A DNA stretch of 64,000 bases from Aliivibrio finisterrensis_A (GTDB taxonomy: Bacteria > Pseudomonadota > Gammaproteobacteria > Enterobacterales > Vibrionaceae), in the NCBI RefSeq assembly GCF_004167675.1, contig NZ_SEZQ01000017.1; one strand, 5' to 3'. Shown one piece after another: positions 35,879 to 43,432 of this stretch. The position numbers were made by a program, and so were the translations under genes. The notes beneath the pieces are model-generated. The model ran no database searches and had not been told where the DNA came from. It was given only the letters and a program-made list of their open reading frames with translations. How positions within the stretch are numbered: the stretch's first letter is position 1; the number at the start of each line of letters is the position of its first letter.

Positions 35879-35908
35879 AAAAAAGTCGCCCAAGAAGGCG
35901 ACTTTTTT
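35879..35908. terminator. Bidirectional terminator between the small ORF and fadA
   Basis: AAAAAAGTCGCC-CAAGAA-GGCGACTTTTTT is a perfect 12-bp stem with T-runs on both strands. It serves the 24-codon ORF from the left and fadBA from the right. Confidence 0.9.
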
Positions 35909-35951
35909 AGTTTTAGCGTTTGAATAATGATTTATTCATATTGTATGGTTT

Positions 35952-37115
35952 CTAAGGTCGCTCAAATACCGTAGCAATACCTTGCCCAAGACCAATACAC
36001 ATTGTAGCGACGCCCAATTTCGCGCCAGTACGTTCCATGTTATTGATTAGTGTGGTGGCAATACGAGAGCCCGAACAACCTAATGGGTGACCCAAAGCAA
36101 TAGCTCCACCATTTAAGTTAATCTTCTCTTCCATTACATCCATTAAACCTAAATCTTTAATGCATGGTAGGGATTGAGCTGCAAACGCTTCATTCAACTC
36201 GAACAAATCAATCTCATTAATCGACAAACCTGCTCGTTTAAGGGCTTTTTGAGTTGCGGGAACTGGTCCGTAACCCATGATAGATGGATCGCAACCAGAC
36301 ACGGCCATTGAACGAACTTTAGCGCGAATGGGTAAACCAAGTTCATTGGCTTTTTCTTCGCTCATGATTAACATTGCTGAAGCTCCATCAGAAAGAGCAG
36401 ATGAACTACCTGCTGTTACGGTACCATTCGCAGGATCAAAGGCCGGTCGCAGCGCAGCTAACCCTTCAAGTGTGGTTTCTGGGCGAATGACTTCATCATG
36501 TTTTACTAAGGTGAGTGCGCCATTTTCATCGTGGCCTTCAATTGGCAATATTTCAGAATCAAAATAGCCTTCAACTGTTGCTCGATGTGCTTTTTGGTGA
36601 GAGGCCAGTGCAAAAGCGTCTTGTTGTTCACGAGTAATGCCGTGCATCTTACCTAACATTTCTGCCGTTAACCCCATCATTCCAGAGGCTTTAGCCACAC
36701 TTTTTGATAAACCTGAATGGAAATCAACACCGTGGTTCATTGGTACGTGGCCCATATGCTCAACACCACCAATAATACAAATATCAGCATCACCAACCAT
36801 GATCGCGCGAGAGGCATCATGCAGAGCCTGCATAGATGAACCACACAAACGGTTCACTGTGGTGGCTGCGATAGATTTTGGTAAGCCTGCTAATAACGAG
36901 GCATTACGTGCAATATTAAAGCCTTGTTCTAAGGTTTGTTGAACACAACCCCAATAGATATCTTCGATTTGATTGGGGTCGACTTTTGGGTTTCGTTCGA
37001 TTAAGCCTTTCATTAAATGCGCTGATAAATCTTCAGCACGGGTATGGCGAAATACGCCATTTTTAGATCGACCCATCGGAGTACGGATACAATCAACAAT
37101 AACTACATTTTTCAT
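35952..37115 (-). CDS. fadA: 3-ketoacyl-CoA thiolase FadA
   Basis: FadA carries out the final thiolysis step of aerobic fatty-acid beta-oxidation. I start at MKNVVIVDCIRTPMGRSKNG (387 residues), right after a good ribosome site; earlier in-frame ATGs would overlap the end of fadB. The nucleophilic cysteine is seen in VNRLCGSSMQALHDA (about residue 91), and the C-terminal catalytic His and Cys in GGAIALGHPLGCSG and CIGLGQG. It lies 13 bp after fadB. Confidence 0.97.
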   Translation of the reverse strand: MKNVVIVDCIRTPMGRSKNGVFRHTRAEDLSAHLMKGLIERNPKVDPNQIEDIYWGCVQQTLEQGFNIARNASLLAGLPKSIAATTVNRLCGSSMQALHDASRAIMVGDADICIIGGVEHMGHVPMNHGVDFHSGLSKSVAKASGMMGLTAEMLGKMHGITREQQDAFALASHQKAHRATVEGYFDSEILPIEGHDENGALTLVKHDEVIRPETTLEGLAALRPAFDPANGTVTAGSSSALSDGASAMLIMSEEKANELGLPIRAKVRSMAVSGCDPSIMGYGPVPATQKALKRAGLSINEIDLFELNEAFAAQSLPCIKDLGLMDVMEEKINLNGGAIALGHPLGCSGSRIATTLINNMERTGAKLGVATMCIGLGQGIATVFERP

Positions 37116-37128
37116 GATAAATCCTTCC

Positions 37129-39309
37129 TTAGAGTGATGCCGATACAGAGGGTGCTTTAGGGGCTGGGTAATAACATTCGCCTGCCGCCGCTTTCTGTTT
37201 GATACTTTCAGGTACTTGGTAAACTGCACCAAGTTGCTCAAACTCTTTCGCCATCTCTAGGTAAGTAGGTAATCCAATCGCATCAAGGTAGCGGAAAACA
37301 CCGCCTTTAAATGGAGGGAAACCTAAACCATACACTAACGCCATGTCGGCTTCTGCAGGAGAAGCAATAATGCCTTCGTCCAAGCATCGGATCACTTCGT
37401 TAATCATAGGTATCATCATACGAGCACTAATTTGCTCTGAGGTATAAGGTTGAGTTGTGTTGGTTACCGTGGCAATGATCGCACCGGTGCCATCATCCAC
37501 ATTTTTCTTCGGTTTACCCTTTCTATCTACCGTATAAGCATAAAACCCAGTGCCATTTTTCTGGCCATAGCGATTAGCTTCAAACATCGCATCAATCACA
37601 TCACGACCGTCTTTTGCCATACGTTCTGGGAACCCCTGAGCCATGACAGCTTGTGCATGGTGAGCGGTATCAATACCTACCACATCAAGTAAGTAAGCTG
37701 GTCCCATTGGCCAACCAAACTCTTTTTCCATCACTTTATCGATTTGTTGATAATCACCACCATCACGCAGCAATAAGCTAAAGCCTGCAAAATAGGGGAA
37801 AAGGACACGGTTTACAAAGAAGCCAGGACAGTCATTCACAACAATTGGGGTCTTACCCATTTGAGAGGCGTAAGCAACAACGCGATCAATGGTTTGTTGT
37901 GAGGTTTTCTCACCACGGATAACTTCAACCAATGGCATACGATGAACAGGGTTGAAGAAGTGCATGCCACAGAAATTTTCAGGACGCTTGAGTGATTTTG
38001 CTAATAACGAAATGGGGATGGTTGAAGTATTCGACGCTAAGATCGCGTTTTCGTTAACTTCATTTTCTACTTCTGCTAAAACAGCGGCTTTAATTTTTGG
38101 GTTTTCAACGACCGCTTCAACAATGACGTCTTTGCTATCAATACCACCATAATTTAAAGATGGTGTAATGGATGAAAGTACTTGCGCCATTTTTAATCCA
38201 GATAAGCGCCCGCGCTCTAACTGTTTATTAAGCAGTTTAGAGGCTTCATTCATCCCAAGATCTAATGACGCTTGAGCAATGTCTTTCATTAAGACTGGTA
38301 CGCCTTTAGATGCTGACTGATAAGCGATGCCGCCACCCATGATGCCCGCGCCAAGCACGGCTGCATTTGCGACAGGTTCACTGTTTTTCACTGCTTGTTT
38401 TGCTTTGCTTTTCACTAGTTGGTCGTTTAAGAAAATACCAACTAACGACTTAGCCACTTCGGTACGGGTTAGGGCAACAAAGTGTTTATTCTCAATTGCG
38501 AGCGCTTCATCACGGCTCATTCCTGCACTTTGTTCAATCGATTTAACCGCCGTTATTGGTGCTGGGTAATGTTTGCCTGCCATTTTCATTATCATGCCTT
38601 TAGCGACATTAAATGACATGGCAGCTTCTAGAGGCGAGAGTTGTAATGGCGCTTTCTTTTGTTCACGGCGTTGTTGCCAATTGAGTTGGCCATCAATCGC
38701 TTGTTTTAGCATAGAGACTGACGCATCTATCAAGGTTTCACGTGGAACAACACCATCAACCATTCCTAGTGTTAAGGCCTCTTTTGCTCGTTTAGGTTTA
38801 CCTGTGGTAATCACTTCCATTGCAGGGTCTGCACCAATCAAGCGAGGAAGACGAACTGAGCCTCCCCAGCCCGGCATGATACCTAATTGAGTTTCTGGTA
38901 ACCCGATAGAAGCGGTCTCATCAGCTAAACGGAAATCAGTCGCTAAGACACATTCGCAACCGCCACCAAGTGCAAACCCTGTGATGGCTGTTAAGGTAGG
39001 AACCGGAAGGTCTTCTAGTTTATTAAAGATGATATTGGCTTGATGTAGCCATTCACTGAGCTCTTCTGGAGGAGTATCGAACAGACCAAGAAATTCAGTG
39101 ATGTCTGCACCAACGATAAAGGCACTTTTACCTGATGATAGTAAGAGGCCTTGTAAGTCCTTTTGTTGGTAGAGTGCATCAATGGCTTCACCCAGCGAGT
39201 GTAGGGTTGCAAGGTTGAGCTTGTTTACGCTGCCAGTCGCATTAAATACGAGGTGAGCAACGCCAGGTTCGATGTAGTCTACAGAGAGGTTTTCACCTTG
39301 ATAAATCAT
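37129..39309 (-). CDS. fadB: Fatty-acid oxidation multifunctional alpha subunit FadB
   Basis: FadB joins enoyl-CoA hydratase/isomerase and 3-hydroxyacyl-CoA dehydrogenase activities. The 726-residue protein has the crotonase domain at the N-terminus (SAFIVGADITEFLGLF and the oxyanion segment ALGGGCECVLATDFR), then the NAD-binding domain at about residue 313 (AVLGAGIMGGGIAYQSASKG) and the dehydrogenase C-terminal domain with GMHFFNPVHRMPLVEVI. The length is close to E. coli FadB (729). A FadR operator lies 52 bp upstream. Confidence 0.98.
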   Translation of the reverse strand: MIYQGENLSVDYIEPGVAHLVFNATGSVNKLNLATLHSLGEAIDALYQQKDLQGLLLSSGKSAFIVGADITEFLGLFDTPPEELSEWLHQANIIFNKLEDLPVPTLTAITGFALGGGCECVLATDFRLADETASIGLPETQLGIMPGWGGSVRLPRLIGADPAMEVITTGKPKRAKEALTLGMVDGVVPRETLIDASVSMLKQAIDGQLNWQQRREQKKAPLQLSPLEAAMSFNVAKGMIMKMAGKHYPAPITAVKSIEQSAGMSRDEALAIENKHFVALTRTEVAKSLVGIFLNDQLVKSKAKQAVKNSEPVANAAVLGAGIMGGGIAYQSASKGVPVLMKDIAQASLDLGMNEASKLLNKQLERGRLSGLKMAQVLSSITPSLNYGGIDSKDVIVEAVVENPKIKAAVLAEVENEVNENAILASNTSTIPISLLAKSLKRPENFCGMHFFNPVHRMPLVEVIRGEKTSQQTIDRVVAYASQMGKTPIVVNDCPGFFVNRVLFPYFAGFSLLLRDGGDYQQIDKVMEKEFGWPMGPAYLLDVVGIDTAHHAQAVMAQGFPERMAKDGRDVIDAMFEANRYGQKNGTGFYAYTVDRKGKPKKNVDDGTGAIIATVTNTTQPYTSEQISARMMIPMINEVIRCLDEGIIASPAEADMALVYGLGFPPFKGGVFRYLDAIGLPTYLEMAKEFEQLGAVYQVPESIKQKAAAGECYYPAPKAPSVSASL

Positions 39310-39360
39310 TTTCTATCTCCATGAAATGATAACCAGATAAGAGTATTCGTTATTATGATA

Positions 39361-39377
39361 ATCTGGTTTGACCAGTT
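39361..39377. promoter_or_regulatory. FadR operator upstream of fadBA
   Basis: ATCTGGTTTGACCAGTT matches the FadR palindrome (CTGGT...ACCAG core) at every key position. It lies 52 bp upstream of fadB, between fadB and the divergent yigZ. FadR represses fad genes until long-chain acyl-CoA binds; that is established for the family. Confidence 0.8.
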
Positions 39378-39552
39378 AATAGTGGTGTTAGTTTAAACAG
39401 ATTTCAAATTAAATTTAACAATTTGTTTACGTTTATCTTGGTTGATCACAAATTTCCTCTCTTTTAACTGTGAATAAAAGTTTGTGAATAAAGAGTAAAT
39501 TTCATTAGAAGTGATACACTTTAAGGTTCCGTTTTTACTATCAGTGTAATCT

Positions 39553-40170
39553 ATGAACGATCAGCCATATCAAGTGCCAAAAGCGATGGCGGTATTTGAA
39601 GAAGAGATTAAAAAAAGTGTTTTTATTACCTACCTTGCGAGAACCTCATCGATTGATGAAGCCAAAGCGTTTGTCGCTGAAATAAAAACAAAACACTCTG
39701 ATGCTCGGCACAACTGTTGGGGCTTTGTTGCTGGTCGACCCGAAGATTCAATGAAATGGGGCTTTAGTGATGATGGCGAACCTTCAGGTACTGCTGGAAA
39801 ACCAATTCTTGCTCAATTGAGCGGGAGTGGCATTGGTGAAATTACCGCGGTAGTCACTCGTTATTCTGGTGGGATTAAATTAGGAACAGGCGGATTAGTT
39901 AAAGCTTATGGTGGCGGTGTTCAACAAGCATTAAAGCTCATTGAAACAGAAGAGAAACGCATTACAGAGACGCTTGTTTTACATTGTGATTATAACTTAG
40001 TGAGTCTGGTCGAAACCTTGTTACTTCAATTTGAAGGGCAACAAGTAATGGCGGATTATAGTGATAAAGTTATCATGACTGTCGAGTTAGAAAAGCGTGT
40101 TATTAATGAATTTAAAACCGCAGTGATTAATAAAAGTGGCGCAAAAATAGAGTTTCCATCGCAAGAATGA
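39553..40170 (+). CDS. yigZ: YigZ/IMPACT family protein
   Basis: A 205-residue member of the UPF0029/IMPACT family, whose bacterial role is poorly known. The N-terminal domain has the conserved FITYLARTSSIDEAKAFV and HNCWGFVAG, DDGEPSGTAGKPIL and GIGEITAVVTRYSGGIKLG segments, and the C-terminal domain is of the ferredoxin-like YigZ type. The order yigZ-trkH-hemG is the same as in E. coli; pepQ, which stands between fadB and yigZ there, is not present here. Confidence 0.93.
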   Translation: MNDQPYQVPKAMAVFEEEIKKSVFITYLARTSSIDEAKAFVAEIKTKHSDARHNCWGFVAGRPEDSMKWGFSDDGEPSGTAGKPILAQLSGSGIGEITAVVTRYSGGIKLGTGGLVKAYGGGVQQALKLIETEEKRITETLVLHCDYNLVSLVETLLLQFEGQQVMADYSDKVIMTVELEKRVINEFKTAVINKSGAKIEFPSQE

Positions 40171-40226
40171 AATTCATATAACATCAATTATTTAGGATGA
40201 GAATGACGCAAAGCGTCCAATAAATC

Positions 40227-41684
40227 ATGCAGTTTCGTTCAATTATTCGAATCGTGGGTATCTTACTTGCGGTGTTTAGTTTTTTTATGTTGGCTCCAGC
40301 CTTCGTCGCATTCATTTATCGTGATGGTGCGGGTGTACCATTTGTTATTACTTTCTTCTTATTATTGGCAGGAGGTGGCGCACTTTGGTTTCCTAACCGT
40401 CAACATAAACAAGAATTAAAATCTCGCGATGGTTTTCTCATCGTCGTTCTTTTCTGGATGGTAATCGGCAGTGCAGGGGCATTGCCATTTTTACTTTCAG
40501 GAGATCCTGCTGTATCGGTAACCAATGCTTTTTTTGAATCATTTTCAGGGTTAACGACAACAGGAGCTACGGTTCTTACAGGGTTAGATCATCTGCCAAA
40601 AGCGATTTTATTCTATCGCCAATTACTTCAATGGTTTGGTGGTATGGGTATCATCGTATTAGCGGTAGCTATTTTACCCGTATTAGGTATCGGTGGTATG
40701 CAGCTGTATCGAGCGGAAATTCCAGGCCCTGTTAAAGATTCTAAAATGACCCCTCGAATTGCAGAAACAGCAAAGGTACTTTGGTATATCTATCTTACGT
40801 TAACTATTGCGTGTGCTTTGGCGTTTTGGGCAGCAGGTATGGACTGGTTTGATGCCATTTCTCATAGCTTTGCTACCATAGCGATTGGTGGGTTTTCTAC
40901 ACATGATGCTAGTATGGGTTACTTTAATAGCCCATTGATAAATGGCATAACTGTGGTGTTTTTACTTATCTCTGCGTGTAATTTCTCATTGCATTTCGCC
41001 GCGTTTGCTTCTGGTGGCGTACACCCTAAGTACTATTGGAAAGATCCCGAATTTCGAGCGTTTATCTTTATTCAAATATTGTTGTTTCTCATCACCTTCT
41101 TGTTATTACTTAAACACAGTACGTATGACTCGATAGGAATGGCGGTTGACCAAGCTTTGTTTCAAACGGTATCAATATCAACAACCGCAGGTTTTACCAC
41201 AACCAGCTTTGCTGAGTGGCCTCTGTTTTTGCCTGTGTTGTTGCTGTTCTCATCGTTTATTGGTGGTTGTGCAGGGTCAACGGGTGGTGGTATGAAAGTA
41301 ATTCGTATTTTATTGCTGTCACTGCAAGGGATGCGTGAACTAAAACGCCTCATTCACCCAAGAGCTATTTTTACCATTAAGATTGGCAGTAAAGCCTTAC
41401 CACAACGAGTGGTTGATGCCGTATGGGGCTTCTTTTCTGCCTATGCATTGGTATTTGTCATTTGTATGCTAGCACTTATCGCAACAGGACTTGATGAATT
41501 GACCGCGTTTTCTGCGGTAGCGGCGACATTAAATAACTTAGGTCCGGGCTTAGGTGAAGTAGCGGTGCATTTTGGAGAAGTGAATGATGCTGCAAAATGG
41601 ATATTGATTGTTTCAATGTTATTTGGTCGTTTGGAAGTGTTTACCTTGCTTATTTTATTTACGCCGACGTTTTGGCGTAGTTAG
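40227..41684 (+). CDS. trkH: Trk potassium uptake protein TrkH
   Basis: TrkH is the membrane channel of the low-affinity potassium transporter, gated by the cytosolic TrkA ring (not in this window). The 485-residue protein is hydrophobic throughout and has the repeated pore loops with selectivity glycines (FSGLTTTGATVLTG, ATIAIGGFSTHDAS, SISTTAGFTTTSF and LNNLGPGLGEV). The family intramembrane segment around CAGSTGGGMKVIRILLL is intact. It is 56 bp after yigZ. Confidence 0.96.
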   Translation: MQFRSIIRIVGILLAVFSFFMLAPAFVAFIYRDGAGVPFVITFFLLLAGGGALWFPNRQHKQELKSRDGFLIVVLFWMVIGSAGALPFLLSGDPAVSVTNAFFESFSGLTTTGATVLTGLDHLPKAILFYRQLLQWFGGMGIIVLAVAILPVLGIGGMQLYRAEIPGPVKDSKMTPRIAETAKVLWYIYLTLTIACALAFWAAGMDWFDAISHSFATIAIGGFSTHDASMGYFNSPLINGITVVFLLISACNFSLHFAAFASGGVHPKYYWKDPEFRAFIFIQILLFLITFLLLLKHSTYDSIGMAVDQALFQTVSISTTAGFTTTSFAEWPLFLPVLLLFSSFIGGCAGSTGGGMKVIRILLLSLQGMRELKRLIHPRAIFTIKIGSKALPQRVVDAVWGFFSAYALVFVICMLALIATGLDELTAFSAVAATLNNLGPGLGEVAVHFGEVNDAAKWILIVSMLFGRLEVFTLLILFTPTFWRS

Positions 41685-41714
41685 TTTTAGATTAGAAAAA
41701 TTAAAGGGTTTATT

Positions 41715-42239
41715 GTGGAAAGAGTATTACTTCTTCACTCAAGTCGTGAAGGTCAAACGATTAAGATATTGGATTATATTGCGACTAAGTTAGGAAGTGA
41801 TGTTCAATGTGAGTTAGTCGATTTGCATCAACCATTAACGGTATCACTTGCCGATTATGATCGTGTCGTGATTGGCGCTTCTATTCGCTATGGCCATTTG
41901 AATAAAAAGTTATATCAATTTATTGCTAAGCACCAAATAGCATTAGAGAAAGCGAAGGCTGCTTTTTTTATTGTTAATTTGACGGCTCGTAAAGAAGGAA
42001 AAGATACGCCAGAAACGAGCGTGTATTTTAAAAAGTTCTTATTGAAGTCACCTTGGGTTCCTGCTTTGCAAGATACCTTTGCGGGTGCCTTGTTCTATCC
42101 TCGCTATAACTTTTTTGATCGATTCATGATTCAATTGATCATGATAATGACTGGTGGAGAGACAGATCCAACTAAAGAAGTTGAATATACCAACTGGCAA
42201 CGAGTGGATCAGTTTGTTGATAAGATAAAACTCGGTTAA
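41715..42239 (+). CDS. hemG: Menaquinone-dependent protoporphyrinogen IX dehydrogenase HemG
   Basis: HemG is a flavodoxin-like FMN enzyme that oxidises protoporphyrinogen IX in haem synthesis, passing electrons to quinone. The 174-residue protein starts at a GTG (MERVLLLHSSREGQTIKILD), with the FMN loop LHSSREGQT at residues 7-15, and has the long HemG-specific insert (FIVNLTARKEGKDTPETSVY). It follows trkH as in E. coli. Confidence 0.95.
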   Translation: MERVLLLHSSREGQTIKILDYIATKLGSDVQCELVDLHQPLTVSLADYDRVVIGASIRYGHLNKKLYQFIAKHQIALEKAKAAFFIVNLTARKEGKDTPETSVYFKKFLLKSPWVPALQDTFAGALFYPRYNFFDRFMIQLIMIMTGGETDPTKEVEYTNWQRVDQFVDKIKLG

Positions 42240-42357
42240 ATTCTATTCGTTTTTAGTAAAATAGTGCGATAGAAGTAGAAATTTTAGTTTAGATTCATGT
42301 TTTTAGCGTGGAAAGTGTAGATTTTATTATAGAAGTCATTACAATAGCACGCACAAC

Positions 42358-42434
42358 AGGGGTGTAGCTCCAACTGGCAGAGCAGCGGATTCCAAATCCG
42401 CGTGTTGGGAGTTCGAATCTCTCCACCCCTGCCA
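42358..42434 (+). tRNA. trpT: tRNA-Trp (CCA anticodon)
   Basis: A complete 77-nt cloverleaf including the encoded CCA end. The acceptor stem is AGGGGTG/CACCCCT, the anticodon stem GCGGA/TCCGC encloses TTCCAAA with anticodon CCA (42392-42394), and the T arm is GGGAG-TTCGAAT-CTCTC. It closely matches E. coli tRNA-Trp. It is followed by a strong terminator and by three broken copies. Confidence 0.97.
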
Positions 42435-42441
42435 TATTTAG

Positions 42442-42473
42442 AAAAGGCTCATATCGAAAGATATGAGCCTTTT
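42442..42473 (+). terminator. Terminator of tRNA-Trp (first copy)
   Basis: AAAAGGCTCATATC-GAAA-GATATGAGCCTTTT, a perfect 14-bp stem with GAAA loop and T-run, 7 bp after the CCA of tRNA-Trp. Identical copies lie at 42568-42599 and 42694-42725 within the repeat array. Confidence 0.92.
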
Positions 42474-42494
42474 TGCTGTCTGGAGTTTGAGAAA

Positions 42495-42560
42495 AGAGCC
42501 TCGGATTCCCCCACCATAAGAACGCGCGTATTGGGAGTTCGAATCTCTCTACCCCTGCCA
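42495..42560 (+). pseudogene. Broken tRNA-Trp copy 1
   Basis: From AGAGC (D-arm end) through CGGATTCC to the CCA the copy follows tRNA-Trp, but about 10 extra bases interrupt the anticodon loop and 3' anticodon stem, and the acceptor 5' strand is missing. It cannot fold into a tRNA. One base in the acceptor side (CTCTAC) differs from the intact gene. Confidence 0.75.
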
Positions 42561-42620
42561 TATTTAGAAAAGGCTCATATCGAAAGATATGAGCCTTTTT
42601 GCTGTCTGGAGTTTGAGAAA

Positions 42621-42686
42621 AGAGCCTCGGATTCCCCCACCATAAGAACGCGCGTATTGGGAGTTCGAATCTCTCCACCCCTGCCA
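42621..42686 (+). pseudogene. Broken tRNA-Trp copy 2
   Basis: Same structure as the copy 126 bp upstream, with a T arm and acceptor 3' strand identical to the intact tRNA-Trp. The anticodon region carries the same insertion, so both copies derive from one altered unit. Confidence 0.75.
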
Positions 42687-42746
42687 TATTTAGAAAAGGC
42701 TCATATCGAAAGATATGAGCCTTTTTGCTGTCTGGGGTTTGAGAAA

Positions 42747-42812
42747 AGAGCCTCGGATTCCCCCACCATAAGAACACGCGTGTTGGGAGTTTGAATTGCT
42801 GAAGCTTTGCCA
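42747..42812 (+). pseudogene. Broken tRNA-Trp copy 3 (most diverged)
   Basis: The left half is nearly identical to the other copies, but after TTGGGAGTT the sequence departs (GAATTGCTGAAGCTT) and only the final GCCA is kept. The terminator stem is not repeated after it, so this is the edge of the array. Confidence 0.65.
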
Positions 42813-42936
42813 TATTTAAGGTCTCAGCAGAAATACCATTTTATTGTTAATTTAATATAAATGTGATCTGCATCTTGTTTTTTAGGGCGTAGATAGTAAA
42901 ATCGCTGCTTAATTAATCATCTAGGGTTTTGTTTAA

Positions 42937-43131
42937 ATGGGTTACGATTTAGGTTCTGTTTATCTTGGTCAAATGGCTGCAAAAAAAATGCTTAACGAAG
43001 AAATGTATGGCAAACAGAAACCAAGAACAAAGAAAACAGCAGTAACAAAAAAACTTTGGAAAGGATTCGAAAACGTTAATACAAAAATGGTAAACATAGT
43101 GAGTGGTTACACTCCGGTATTAACTTGGTAA
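42937..43131 (+). CDS. Small basic hypothetical protein
   Basis: A 64-residue product (MGYDLGSVYLGQMAAKKMLN at the start), lysine-rich in the middle (KQKPRTKKTAVTKKLWKGFE). No membrane segment or known domain is recognised. The ribosome site is weak (TAGGG, 13 bp before the ATG), but a clear terminator follows at 43153. It lies between the tRNA-Trp array and the fluoride riboswitch. Confidence 0.5.
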   Translation: MGYDLGSVYLGQMAAKKMLNEEMYGKQKPRTKKTAVTKKLWKGFENVNTKMVNIVSGYTPVLTW

Positions 43132-43152
43132 ATGATTTACTGAATAGTTTTG

Positions 43153-43186
43153 AAAAGGCATACCTAAGTTGGTGTGCCTTTTTTAT
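43153..43186 (+). terminator. Terminator after the 64-codon gene
   Basis: AAAAGGCATACC-TAAGTT-GGTGTGCCTTTTTT, a stem with one T-G pair and a T-run, 22 bp past the stop codon. Confidence 0.85.
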
Positions 43187-43245
43187 TTGCCATTTATAAA
43201 TGATAGGAGTAGCATTTGTTTTGTTGATTGATTCCAATGTCAGTC

Positions 43246-43302
43246 ACGGGTGATGGATTTCCACCTTTAACCGCTCTAATTTAGAGATAATGATTCCTAC
43301 TG
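43246..43302 (+). promoter_or_regulatory. Fluoride riboswitch (crcB motif)
   Basis: The conserved elements of the fluoride aptamer are seen in order: GGGTGATGG (43248-43256), CCACC, TTAACCGCTCT, then AGAGATAATGATTCCTACT (ending 43301). The pairs GGTG/CACC and GCTCT/AGAG form the two helices and the TCCTAC end closes the pseudoknot. It lies 130 bp upstream of a CLC-F type transporter, the classic partner of this RNA. Confidence 0.9.
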
Positions 43303-43432
43303 TAGCGTTATCCTGATCAGTGATTTTGATCGTGTTGGGATAGATCTGTCTATAGTAGAGCTGATTGTTATTTCTCTTCTCTTCTAAGATCGTCTATCCT
43401 TTTAATTAACCATTATTAAAAGATAGAAATTT

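Larger units (their letters stand above)
42405..42812 (+). repeat. 126-bp tandem repeat array of tRNA-Trp remnants
   Basis: The segment beginning TTGGGAGTT recurs at 42405, 42531, 42657 and 42783, an exact 126-bp period. Each full unit holds the tRNA-Trp T arm, acceptor 3' strand and CCA, a perfect 14-bp terminator stem with a GAAA loop, a spacer, and the tRNA's D-arm end and anticodon 5' side. The first repeats are almost identical; the last is diverged after its first few bases. Frames that run through the array on both strands are a consequence of the 126-bp period being a multiple of three and are not genes. Confidence 0.9.

Noticed and set aside
42405..42812. Possible CRISPR array because of the regular repeats.
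   Set aside because: The units are continuous tandem copies containing tRNA parts and terminators, with no short repeat/unique spacer pattern and no cas genes.
42295..42813. Long open frames on both strands across the tRNA-Trp region, with repeated peptides such as GVERFELPIRAFLWWG.
   Set aside because: They are translations of the tRNA-Trp tandem array; the 126-bp period is a multiple of three, which keeps frames open. No ribosome site or codon bias supports them.
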